Assembly: GCF_000485595.1 (NCBI RefSeq)
Contig: NW_014577272.1
Location: 52,366-74,607 of the forward strand
Reading direction: 5' to 3'
DNA: 22,242 nucleotides
Source: Priapulus caudatus
Taxonomy: Eukaryota; Priapulida; Priapulimorpha; Priapulimorphida; Priapulidae
This document shows positions 1-9,624 of the stretch, in pieces. The notes below the pieces were generated by a model, which worked only from the letters and a program-made list of their open reading frames with translations, was not told where the DNA came from and did not search any database. Both the position numbers and the translations under genes were made by a program. Position 1 is the first letter of the stretch. Each line of letters begins with the position of its first letter.

Positions 1-31
<31 letters not shown>
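1..31. repeat. (CA)n microsatellite at window edge
   Basis: Uninterrupted CA dinucleotides run from the first base to about 31 and fade into ACGC-type repeats. The tract is cut by the window start, so its true length is unknown. Confidence 0.95.
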
Positions 32-32
<1 letters not shown>

Positions 33-656
33 ACGCACGTACGCATGTAATTAATAAAATCTGTCTAAGAAATATAAGAGATGACGGGTAACAGCGTAAA
101 ATTGCTCGAGTCATTTAGGTAGGAATGTATACAGCCGTAAACGCCCAAAACCACATCGGCACAAGATAGGAGTTGCGTAAAATATAAAAGAAAATCATAG
201 AAACATCTTATCTCAGCGATGCATGTCAAAATAACATCCCCAATTATTATAGCCATGCAATTACAACTTTTTCACCAGGACACTATTATGTACGTAATTT
301 CTAACTACAACAAAGCAAAATGCAAGCGTTTAGGGCGTAACCTCGCTTATAAAATTGCTTGGCCTCGCTCCTTCCTATTATAACCGACTTGTGCTCGCAG
401 TGAAGGTAGATCGGTCTGGGGTAAACGGTGCGTTAGGAGTGTTCACACCACACCTCAGAAAGGAAGTTTATTCGACATATGCAAACCGCGATATAGGAGA
501 ACGATATAACGAAGTAACACTTTATACGTATGTTCTCGAGGAAATAAGTTCCTGAAACTATACATACTAAATTGGCGGTCCGGTTAGATTTGTCGTATCG
601 ATCGACGATTTGAGTTTAGCAAAGCGTTTTTAGGAATCCAAACCTTGTATTATTTT

Positions 657-679
657 CAGGTAGACAACAGACTGCCCGA
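657..679 (+). other. Splice acceptor and short 5' UTR before first PEBP gene
   Basis: A pyrimidine-rich stretch ends in TTTTCAG at 653-659, and 20 bases later comes the ATG at 680. The second PEBP gene has the same arrangement (acceptor at 9566, ATG at 9625). Both genes therefore probably have an upstream untranslated exon or receive a spliced leader. The upstream exon is not identified; 32-656 holds nothing I recognise. Confidence 0.45.
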
Positions 680-3600
680 ATGATTCATATATCAGCGATG
701 TGGACGTGCTTCATTACGATCATAATTTGTCAGGTGAGTTTCTGTACATATCCAAGCAATGAGTAACACTAGCAGTTATATGAAATCATTTGCAAGTGTT
801 TTTGAGTATAATATTTATAGCCGAATTCTTATTTGACGAATTGCGTATGGCATGAGATTCTGTAAAACGTCTTTATATTTACTACTACGCAAGTACGCAG
901 GTCATTTGACAAGTTGCATACATATCAAAACGCATTCCTACACATCGATATGTTTAGTTATTGTCTAGTATTGTCTTATCATATACTGTCTTATATACTG
1001 TATTGTGTTTTTATTTATATTTTGCGTAATCTTCTGTTATAATGCAAATATAAATGTATACGTCAGAATTTGGCGGCGCGGAATCATTCTAATAGTTGAA
1101 CATATTCAGTTGACATGTCACGTGTTAGCATTTGATTGGACGGAAACTCACGGAGTCGTCCCTGACGTCATATATGAGCCGTGCATGAGCGATCTACAGG
1201 TACGCTTTCAACCTCAATTAGTTCACAATTCATCTTTCCAAATCAATTCTCGTGCTCACCAAGTAATTATAACCAGCTCAGGGCATACGCTCTGTCAATC
1301 GACAGTAAGAAAATGGTTAGAGGATGGAAGGAGTTTGACTAGCAAAGGGGACAACCCGCTCTCCACGCTGGGATTCTGACGTCATTTATGATATGCAATG
1401 GTAATACCACCTTAGCTATCTATGAATACAACAGCGACGTCACCGTCTCAGATTGGAGATTGCGAGAATGTCTCCAGTCTATCTAGAGCTCGTGACTGGA
1501 ACTGGTAGTCGTTCCATCTACTGTTAATCGGTAACATTATTTCATGGCCGTATGTTCTGATAATATCCGGAGTATAAAGAAATATAATAAATAATATAGA
1601 ATAATCTTGTGATAATGCGTGTACGCTCGGTGTTGCAACGGTAATTAATACACATTAGTGCATCACGTGATAAATCGTTGAAATTCTATTGGATAACGTC
1701 GCAGGTACTATGAAGCAATAGTGCCCGCCTGAGCGGGCAATATTGCTTGCGCGACGCATTGTTATTATAACGCATTGTGTTCACGTCACGAATCTCCTGC
1801 GTCTGGGCGCCACGCAAGAATTTCGAATTAATGGCGGTTGTGTTTGTGTCGAGCGTTTTGTTACATCGAATGCACCGGCAAATTAGGGAGTATAAAGAAG
1901 GTATATAAGCATGAAAAGTAGATTGCATAGTCATGTGATGCACTAAAAACATTAATGCCCCCAACAACAGGCATTAATATATAAATATCTCATTACACTT
2001 GCCACTTTTCCAGATAACCTATCAAGATAAAGCAGTAGAAATGGGAAATGAATTTACACCAACGGAGGTAAGAATGTTCTTTTAAGCGTTATGTACTCGT
2101 TACGCGTAAAGCTCTAACTAGCTGAATTTGCTGCGTACATATCAGAATAATTAAATGAAATAAATAGTTATACTAAATCGTAAAATGTTAATAACCATAT
2201 TTATGCTTCTCGTGCGGTTCAAACAAATTAAGCACAACTATTGCCTAACTGGCTTGTTTGTGGATGCACGCGACTATTGAACACACTTGCATGTATGGGA
2301 GCGTATCAGCAGGCCGGTCATTCATAAACGAAAACTAATCAAACTGAGAGTCCGCAGGGATTCTTATCCTATCATATGTATCACTCGATGGATAACGTCC
2401 AATTCTAGTTTGAATGCGCAAAAGTTGTCATAATTAGAAAACCGCGCATTTTAAACTTCAATCAGAAAGAATTATTAATATAATTTTTTTTGAGAGTTTT
2501 AAATTGGAAAAAACGTAACCGCGTAAGTGGTTAGTATATATTCCCTTATGGGGTTGAGCTCATAGAATTGTATTTTAATTTAGATAATTATTATTATTAT
2601 CACAGGTTGCCATGGAACCAACAGTTCTAAGCTGGCCAACCACCTCAGATGGAGTATACACTCTCATAATGACAGGCAAGTCGGTTTTAGGGGGTGTATT
2701 CCAAAGCAGGGAAGTTAGATCCTTAAACTAAATAGTCAATTTTTAAGTTGCTTTTGTTTTTGCAGATCCAGATGCGCTTGCTAGAGAATTCATTCACTGG
2801 ATTGTAGGCAATATTCGCGCCAATGATGTCAATCAAGGAGAAGTTCTAGCAGAGTACGTAGGAAGTTCACCGCGGAAAGATACAGGTACATATTTGATAA
2901 AACCTTACTATAAAATTACGGTAATAAAACAATTATCGGATCGGATTCCAACGGGAATCGGATTCCAATAAACCAAGATCATTTGTGCAATATCAGATAA
3001 ATTGTTTGGAAAACTCTGGAAAATGCAGGCAGGATTGCCTAAATCAGCGTGTAACGCCTATACTACTTACGGGAGCTGTAGGCAATTAAATAAAAGGGTT
3101 ATGTTCCGCCTCTATTTACACCAACTCTTTTCACGTCCAGGAACGCCTAGTAAAAGTAGAAAGGTTAGTTATGTTAAAGAGCATTTCGCGTATTATGCAC
3201 ACATTAACAGTAACATATTTGTGCATATTACATTTCTATTTCTGTTGTCGGCCTATCAATCTAACCAGTCTATATAACGAGGAGGCCTGCCATGTTGAGC
3301 ATGTCTCCAATGGCCCGACCGGGACGGATTCAAACATACCCGTAACGGAATTTAACTGAATATGCGGCTTTTCCAGACGCATCCACACTGGCACGCACGC
3401 ACGCAATCTCACACTCGCGCGTATTTAGGTAGTTGTTTTCTTCATGATTACAGGGATTGTAGTAAATTTTAAAACAGAGAAGTAATTACTTACCTTCTTA
3501 TTCTAGGTCTGCATCGATACACGTTTATTGTGTACAAGCAACGTGGAATTGTTAACTTCGGTGACTGGGTCAAGGTGAACGCAACCTCATCTCCGGCTGA

Positions 3601-4437
3601 GTTGAGTCCACGTATCAATTTCAGCACACGAAAATTTGTAGAGGATTTCCAGCTAGTTGAGTGCCCATTATCGTGTAACATGTTTCAAGCTCAGAGTGAA
3701 GAAAATATGGACTCCCCCAAGAACGTTGATAAAGAGAAAACATTTGGTAACAACGTGGATCAGGAGAAGGGTCCCCTTAACGAACCCATCAATCAGTACA
3801 ATGCTTCGACAGACCAGGATAAGAATAAGAAAGCAACCTCTTCGACAAAAAATGGGTACCAATGGATGGCTATGATTGATAAGAGACGGGATCAGCAATT
3901 TGACCTATATGACGAGAATGGAATACCGAAGGACGTTCCGTTTGATATGAGCGAGAATGGAAATGGAACTTCCATAGACATGTGGCAAAGTAAAAATGGA
4001 ACTTCTATAGACATGTGGCAGAGTGAAAATGAAACTGCCATAGACATGGACGTTTCTGAAAATGACACTTTTACTGACATGGGAATGAATGTTAAAGGCA
4101 ACTCTACTTACGTAGATAAGAATTGGGGAAGTGCATCCACCTACATGGAAGAGAACGGGAACAGCAATTCCACTTACATGGAAGCGAACTGGAACAGCAA
4201 TTCCACTTACATGGATGCGAAGTGGAAAGGCACATCCTCTAACATAGAAGAGAATGGGTAAGGAAAATATCTTAGTATAAAAGAGTATGCGAGCATCAAA
4301 GAGGAAGACTCGCTTATCCAGCAAAACGATAATTTTTCCAACCGCAGATAATGGCCGATATATCTTCAATGACGATTCGATGCTGCTATCTCTGAAATGG
4401 TTAATCTGTTATATCTGAAGCATGCATATAACCTATA

Positions 4438-4513
<76 letters not shown>

Positions 4514-4820
4514 GGAAAGAGAGAGAGCGCGAGAGAGAAGGGAGACGAAAAAGAGAAATTGGGAAGGGAAAGATATAAATAGAGAAGGAGCAAGAAAAAC
4601 GAAAGAAGAAGGAGAGTCACTTATATTGTAATATGTGGCTACTTGATTTAATCGATATAATGTACCTGTGAACTTAAAACAATTTATACTCCTTTTCAGT
4701 GACTTTAACGTTTCGATGGCGAGAATGAGGCTGTTTCCACCACGCACACCTGTGGAGCTGGAGGACGAACTAACACCGATAAATAGAACGATACTCGTAG
4801 ACAGCGAAGAAAAATATTAA
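680..4820 (+). CDS. Secreted PEBP-family protein with sequon-rich tandem-repeat tail (seven exons)
   Basis: Exons read from the sequence: 680-733, 1110-1199, 2014-2067, 2606-2675, 2766-2885, 3507-4257 and 4700-4820. They total 1260 nt, a 419-residue product. If exon 6 is read through, it ends at the TAA at 4259-4261 (380 residues). Residues 1-25 look like a signal peptide (core TCFITIIICQ, end VLA); the in-frame Met7 gives a neater one. Residues 26-195 are the PEBP fold: PDVIYEPC (Cys43), DPD at 90-92, His100, GLHRY at 130-134, and SCNMF with Cys186. His100 and His132 keep the 32-residue spacing of the family's ligand pocket. The DPD-to-His loop is several residues shorter than usual and lacks the Pro of DPDAP. 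Residues 196-281 are a polar Lys/Asp-rich linker, and 282-380 are 11-residue repeats. I count twelve N-x-S/T sequons, implying secretion and heavy glycosylation. PEBPs bind phospholipid headgroups or act as signalling inhibitors; the ligand here is unknown. Exons 1-6 are secure, exon 7 is likely. Confidence 0.9.
1713..1748. repeat. Short perfect-like hairpin in intron 2 of first PEBP gene
   Basis: AAGCAATA-g-TGCCCGC, loop CTGA, then GCGGGCA-a-TATTGCTT: a 16-position stem with one mismatch and a 4-base loop. It lies in the 814-bp intron 1200-2013. It could be the relic of a foldback element or simply a stable intronic RNA hairpin. Confidence 0.7.
2676..2765 (+). other. GC-AG intron (intron 4 of first PEBP gene)
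   Basis: The 90-bp intron begins GCAAGT after ATG ACA G and ends TTTTTGCAG before ATCCAGAT. Only the GC donor gives the phase-1 junction that rebuilds the Asp codon of DPD. The second PEBP gene has the same phase-1 junction with an ordinary GT donor at 10250. All other donor positions match the consensus, as expected for real GC-AG introns. Confidence 0.85.
3962..4257 (+). repeat. Coding tandem repeat: nine 33-nt (11-residue) units in PEBP tail
   Basis: Units start at 3962, 3995, 4028, 4061 (13 residues), 4100, 4133, 4166, 4199 and 4232 (partial). They read NGTSIDMWQSK, NGTSIDMWQSE, NETAIDMDVSE, NDTFTDMGMNVKG, NSTYVDKNWGS, ASTYMEENGNS, NSTYMEANWNS, NSTYMDAKWKG and TSSNIEENG. Seven of the first eight units start with an N-glycosylation sequon; the sixth has lost the Asn. 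Two sub-families (SIDM-type and STYM-type) suggest two rounds of local duplication. Confidence 0.9.
4258..4699 (+). other. Last intron of first PEBP gene, with donor overlapping an in-frame stop
   Basis: The donor is GG|GTAAGG at 4258 and the acceptor TCCTTTTCAG ends at 4699. Splicing joins phase 2 to the only open frame of the next exon, which runs 40 codons to TAA at 4818-4820. Without splicing, the TAA inside the donor ends the protein. The intron contains (TA)n followed by (GA)n. Confidence 0.6.
4444..4550. repeat. (TA)n-(GA)n compound microsatellite
   Basis: Perfect TA repeats run to about 4488, then GA repeats to about 4514 and degenerate purine-rich sequence beyond. It lies in the last intron of the first PEBP gene. 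Confidence 0.95.
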
Positions 4821-5600
4821 TTGTATGCATATCCGTAAGGTGGATTAGAATAAGAGAACACAGAAACAGGTTATAATTACCGCAGATTTCATAGCGGTGT
4901 TTCATCGCTACTTAATCGATTCTCCGCAAAACAATTAATTTTACATATCTTGCAAATATATTCAATAAGGGGATCCGGTTTACTGTATATGTCCTTGTAG
5001 CAGTACTGGACATTGGCGAGCGTACGTGTTGTTACTATGCTACAATTTTCTTGTGAATGGAAGTGCGAGCACACTACAAGTTGTCACCCAGGGCAACCTA
5101 GCAGTAGACGGTCATAGCTTTGGGTGGCGCACAAAAGCGCATGTATACGTACTTCCCTCTGGGGAAACGTGGCCGTGCGATGCATAGATAACAAACATTT
5201 GGTTTTATTAGAAAAAATAATGTATAGATATTTCCAGTATCCACTTACTACGCACCTCGAAATAACTAGTTATGGAAGTAGGTGAAGGGTAAATGTTTTT
5301 AGATATTCATGTGATAAATTTGCAAACTGCATGTAATCTGGCAGGGCCACTAGCACGCTCAAATATTTGTTGGTATATATGAAGGCTGCACAAATCATGA
5401 TATATGAATAAAGAGAAAATTAAAAATTAAAAACAATATTTTGTACTTAAAGTAAGTCTTTGAAAACTCTTATCTATCAATTAATGATTTATTTATTACA
5501 CTCCATTATATTTTTTCTATTTCACTATATTTATATTTCTCTATTATATTAAATTGGTTTAGTTTGATCAAAAGGTCGTCCATAGCCGCACTATTCGCTC
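4821..5600. other. Non-coding, probable 3' UTR and intergenic DNA of first PEBP gene
   Basis: No coding exon is recognised. A poly(A)-signal hexamer AATAAA lies at 5407-5412, about 590 bases after the stop codon, and is the best candidate on this strand. The rest is AT-rich. One RFX X-box-like motif lies at 5083-5097. Confidence 0.4.
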
Positions 5601-5606
5601 AGTCAA

Positions 5607-5608
<2 letters not shown>

Positions 5609-5693
<85 letters not shown>

Positions 5694-5821
5694 ACCACCG
5701 CGCGCGCGCTGCGACACGCACGCACGCACGCACGCACGCCGCACGACGCACGTACGCACGCCGCAGCAGCCGAACAACACACACACCACAAAACCCAACC
5801 CAAAAAACATAAACCCCACCA

Positions 5822-5890
<69 letters not shown>

Positions 5891-5907
5891 GCACGCACAC
5901 ACACACC
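5609..5907. repeat. Long (CA)n microsatellite, two blocks with GC-rich interruption
   Basis: CA runs from about 5609 to 5692 and again from about 5825 to 5907. The interruption between them holds alternating CG and (ACGC)n runs. Alternating purine-pyrimidine DNA of this length can adopt Z-form. All long open frames here are low-complexity artefacts (poly Thr-His or Cys-Val). Confidence 0.95.
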
Positions 5908-5989
5908 GCCTTTTAAATGCCCACACAATCTCGCGTGAAGCTCGCGCCCACACTCGCAGGATGCACGTACCCGCGATAACAATTTTGCA

Positions 5990-6380
5990 TCGTCTGCGCG
6001 CATGCGCATGCAGATGAGCGACGCGTGCACTTATCGTTCATTCATTATCGAGATCAATCATTTACGAAATCATTCGATTGGCGCCGAATCTTCAGGCGGC
6101 CGCTCTCCTCCTATACATATTGCGTACGAGTTGCCCGCTATTGGGGATTCTCATGCAAAGTCGCATGCAATTAGCAACATCGGACTGGAATTGTCGAAAT
6201 CGATTTAGAGTGTCGCCACAGGAGGGGTCCGGACAGAGCTGTCGTCGTCGTCGTCATCATCATCGCCACTACAACAGCGTCGGACATTTGCGCGCGTCGC
6301 GTAATACGTGAACCGGTAATTGCGATCCGCGTACAGCTAGCATGCACGGAGGCTTAGCGCGTTCTCCATCTTTTTTATGC

Positions 6381-6416
<36 letters not shown>

Positions 6417-6660
6417 GAGAGTGAGTGAGCCGCGCCTATAACCTGCTGCACAGCGTTTCTCCTCCGCTAGTTGCGCTGTGATTTTGTTGTCCGCTGTAGA
6501 GACAGGTTTTCACGATACGTCGACGGGCGTGGCAGCAGTGTACTCTCGAACGGAGGCTATCGTCGCTGCTGCTTTTCCCAGTGCATCAGTGGCAGCAGTG
6601 CGTGTCAGTGTGTGCGTCGTAGAATATACTGTCGGCTCGCGGAGAATACAAGGAGGAGGT
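5990..6660 (+). promoter_or_regulatory. CpG-rich segment; possible promoter and 5' UTR exon of second PEBP gene
   Basis: The segment is richer in CpG than its flanks. It includes a GTC/ATC triplet run at about 6240-6263 and (GA)n at 6380-6421, and ends in a good donor GGAG|GTAGGT at 6659. The next acceptor followed by an ATG in a signal-peptide context is at 9566. A 5' UTR exon ending at 6658 spliced to 9567 is possible but unproven; no TATA box is clear. Confidence 0.25.
6380..6421. repeat. (GA)n microsatellite
   Basis: GA repeats with a single C interruption near 6404. Confidence 0.9.
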
Positions 6661-7490
6661 AGGTTTCGCGTCGGTTCAAATCTCGCTTGTTGTATGTCAA
6701 CCCGCTCGTTGTCGTATGCATGCTGTGACTGTGAGACGCAGATGGGTGTTGCTTATGTTTGTTAAGACCTATGCTAAAAGCGTGTATTCTGTATATGTAT
6801 GTGTATGTGTATAACGCGTGTATGTGTATTCTGTTCCGCTGCCGTTGTGTTTGAGTAGGTGTATGTCGTTTCGCTTTCTCGTCCCGGTATAACCCTTTTC
6901 TGTTGACGTAACACACCGTATAATATACACACATATTATGTTGTCTGTCATATGCGCGTTCGCCGTTGTGTTTAAATATCATACTTTAGTGATGTCAAAA
7001 TATAAACATTCTCTCATGGTCGCGAAAGGGAAAATAAGGTGAAGTGACAGGTCATCTCTCGGTCGAATTCTGACGGACCCTCGTCACCGTAAGTCGCATT
7101 GATTTTTTAGCGGTTAAGGAACTATTGATTGCTATATCACAATGCACCACAAACTATAGGGGGGACCATTCCCCAGGCATAACATTCACGCAAATTTCAC
7201 TCTATAGACTCAGAACTGCTCCCTCTCCCCCCGCCATTTATCAAAGACGCATTATTGAGGAATGGGAGAAAACCTTTCGTGTTTACACAGCGAGCGAATT
7301 ATCAAGGGTTACGCTAGAGTGCCTTTCCGCATGCATTTGCGAAACCCGTGTGTGTCCCGATCGTAGGACAACTCGTGCGAGCGTAGTACGGTGCCATCGA
7401 TCAACAACTCTCCTACGCCTCCCTGTCTCCCGCGGATGCGAGCGCATCCCGCGTATAGCTAGTGCTGTAGCTGACCTGAGAAACCATTGA
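6661..7490. other. Non-coding stretch, nothing recognised
   Basis: Contains (TATGTG)-like repeats at about 6787-6830. A tRNA B-box-like GGTTCAAATC near 6673 has no partner A box and no clover-leaf. No exon with both splice signals and a recognisable protein was found. Confidence 0.4.
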
Positions 7491-7495
7491 TACAC

Positions 7496-7550
7496 GGATG
7501 CAGGGATGCAGGGATGCAGGGATGCAGGGGATGCAGGGATGCGGGGAGAC
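7496..7550. repeat. Tandem repeat of GGGATGCA octamer
   Basis: About six copies of GGATGCAG in a row, with one extra G in the fifth copy and a final variant GATGCGGG. Confidence 0.9.
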
Positions 7551-7737
7551 AAAATATATCATGCATGCGTTTGACTAATCTGTGCAGCGAGCGAGCACGA
7601 GTGAGCGAGCGAGTGAGGATCGATACTACGTGTTAAGATCAAGAAATGTTAGAACGTTAGCCGATTATCCTGCTTAAATTTTATGATACAGCGAAGCGAG
7701 ATGAGGTGTCGCCTTCTATGCCGCAATACATGGCGCA

Positions 7738-8010
7738 TATATATATACATATATATATATATATATTACAGGGCGCGAAATTAGCACCGGCCCACCGCCA
7801 CCGGAATATATGCTGGCAAATTATTTGGAGGGCCGATAACCTGAAGGATATCACGCCATAATTTATCAACATTTTACAAATTTGAAATCGAGAATGCAAG
7901 CATGAAACATGATATTGTGGGCTGGTAAAAAAATTGCTGTTACCAGCCAGCCCTCTGGGCCGGGGGAAAAAAATCTGTATTTCATGCCCGGTATATATAT
8001 ATATATATAT
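7738..8010. mobile_element. Small element (about 222 bp) between two (TA)n tracts
   Basis: (TA)n at 7738-7767 is followed by CAGGGCGCGAAAT from 7769. The other end is ATTTCATGCCCG at 7979-7990, followed by (TA)n at 7992-8010. The ends are imperfect inverted repeats (GGGCnnGAAAT on each side). This looks like a short non-autonomous element inserted into, or bordered by, a TA microsatellite. No transposase is encoded. Confidence 0.4.
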
Positions 8011-8174
8011 AGCCTGTTATCGCCATTGCGTGAATGGTCGATAGCCTGCGGTTGTCAATAAGAGGTTGCTAATTTTGAAGGAAAAGAAAATCCTCTTAAG
8101 TCGTATAGGAAATTCCATACGTTGCTATGCATGAATGCGCACGTGAGTGCGCGCGTGCCAGCATGAACGTGCGC

Positions 8175-8270
8175 GCGTGCGTGTGGGTCCGTGTGTGCGC
8201 CCGCGCGTACGTACCTGCGTGCGTGTGGGTCCGTGTGTGCGCCCGCGCGTACGTACCTGCGTGCGTGTGC
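8175..8270. repeat. 42-bp tandem duplication, GC-rich
   Basis: The 42-base unit at 8175-8216 is repeated exactly at 8217-8258, and the next few bases begin a third copy. Each unit contains GGGTCCGTGTGTGCGCCCGC. The surrounding DNA is alternating G/C and G/T sequence. Confidence 0.9.
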
Positions 8271-8689
8271 GCGCGAATGTCTATGCTAGTACTGCTGACA
8301 TTCTACTGATGCGTGAATAATGTTTTCTATTAGTATCTCATTTCGAATTGACTACGAATTAATCGAATTAGTTGACGAGAATTTTACGTAATATACGTGG
8401 CAATTATCTTGATGGTTTGATGGTTACAATTTGACGGGTTGTACGCATTTTTTCCCTATCAACATTCGTGCTGCGTGCGTGCATGTAATAGATAATCGCC
8501 CAGAGCACTTTCAACTGATTACCTATACGCCCAGGAGATGCACGCAACCTGGCGTTCATTCGTATATTTCACTGCCAGGGCGTGTATGTTCTAGCAGATT
8601 TCACGCATGCGCCGATTGTCACCGGAAATCGCCGATCGCGGATATTTTGTGCAGAATTTGCTACCCATTTACGGCTTTACCGCTTCTAG

Positions 8690-8915
8690 TTTTTCCCCTA
8701 CTCTACCCACACGTCCTCTCTTCCATTTTTATCTACTCCACAGTCTTCCTCTCTATCATTTAACCCCTCTTCTTCCTTTACCCCATCTACATCATCCACC
8801 TCCTCCCTTTACATTTCCCCTCCAATACGTTATCTTCCTGTTCATCGTTCATGTTTTACTCTCATCGACGTCCTCCGCCCATCACCCTTCCTTTCCTCTA
8901 CTACCCTACCCCTAA
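8690..8915. repeat. Pyrimidine-rich low-complexity tract
   Basis: The + strand is almost entirely C and T with few purines. The open frames across it (Pro/Leu/Ser/His-rich) are composition artefacts rather than a gene. Confidence 0.6.
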
Positions 8916-9336
8916 GTTATATATAACAGAGGTTACAATACCGTTGTGCTGGTAAAACGCTATTAACTAATTGTGTGAAATTCACGATTAGAACAATAGA
9001 GAATTATGGCCCGATACATGGCATTATCATAATTATCACATTATTTTCTCAGCCGTGGCCGCTAGTCATGCTGTGCAACATTGTACTCAATTAAATTTTG
9101 TCACATTAGTAAACCACAGATGATGCCTGACGGAAAACTCTTGTTGTATCGGGCGTGTGTTGGGCAAAGTATGACACTGCAAATACGTATTATCGTGGTT
9201 ACACAAAACAGGTTTTATGCCATGCGCGATGCCCTTAGTAGCGGCTTCAACCTACGAGAGATTTCCGTAAACAAAACTAAGTCGTCATACACGCACACGC
9301 CCGTAATCATGCGCACCACACACACGCGCGCACAGA

Positions 9337-9528
<192 letters not shown>

Positions 9529-9558
9529 TATTATATGCTCCAATATACGTACTATTTG

Positions 9559-9624
9559 TCTTTCAGACTGAAGAGCCTGTAGAGATAAAGAAGATCATCA
9601 ACACGAAATAACGAATCCGACAAC
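9559..9624 (+). other. Splice acceptor and 5' UTR of second PEBP gene
   Basis: TTTGTCTTTCAG ends at 9566 and is followed by 58 bases of leader before the ATG at 9625. The context ACAACATGG is favourable for initiation (A at -3, G at +4). Confidence 0.55.

Noticed and set aside
3905-4369. 154-residue minus-strand open frame with repeats
   Set aside because: Antisense shadow of the repeat-coding exon of the first PEBP gene.
5568-6030. Long minus-strand open frames of 112-143 residues rich in Cys-Val
   Set aside because: They are translations of (CA)n/(GT)n microsatellite and end or begin in unrelated sequence; no protein signal.
6664-6690. tRNA B-box-like GGTTCAAATC
   Set aside because: No A box at the right distance and no acceptor-stem pairing.
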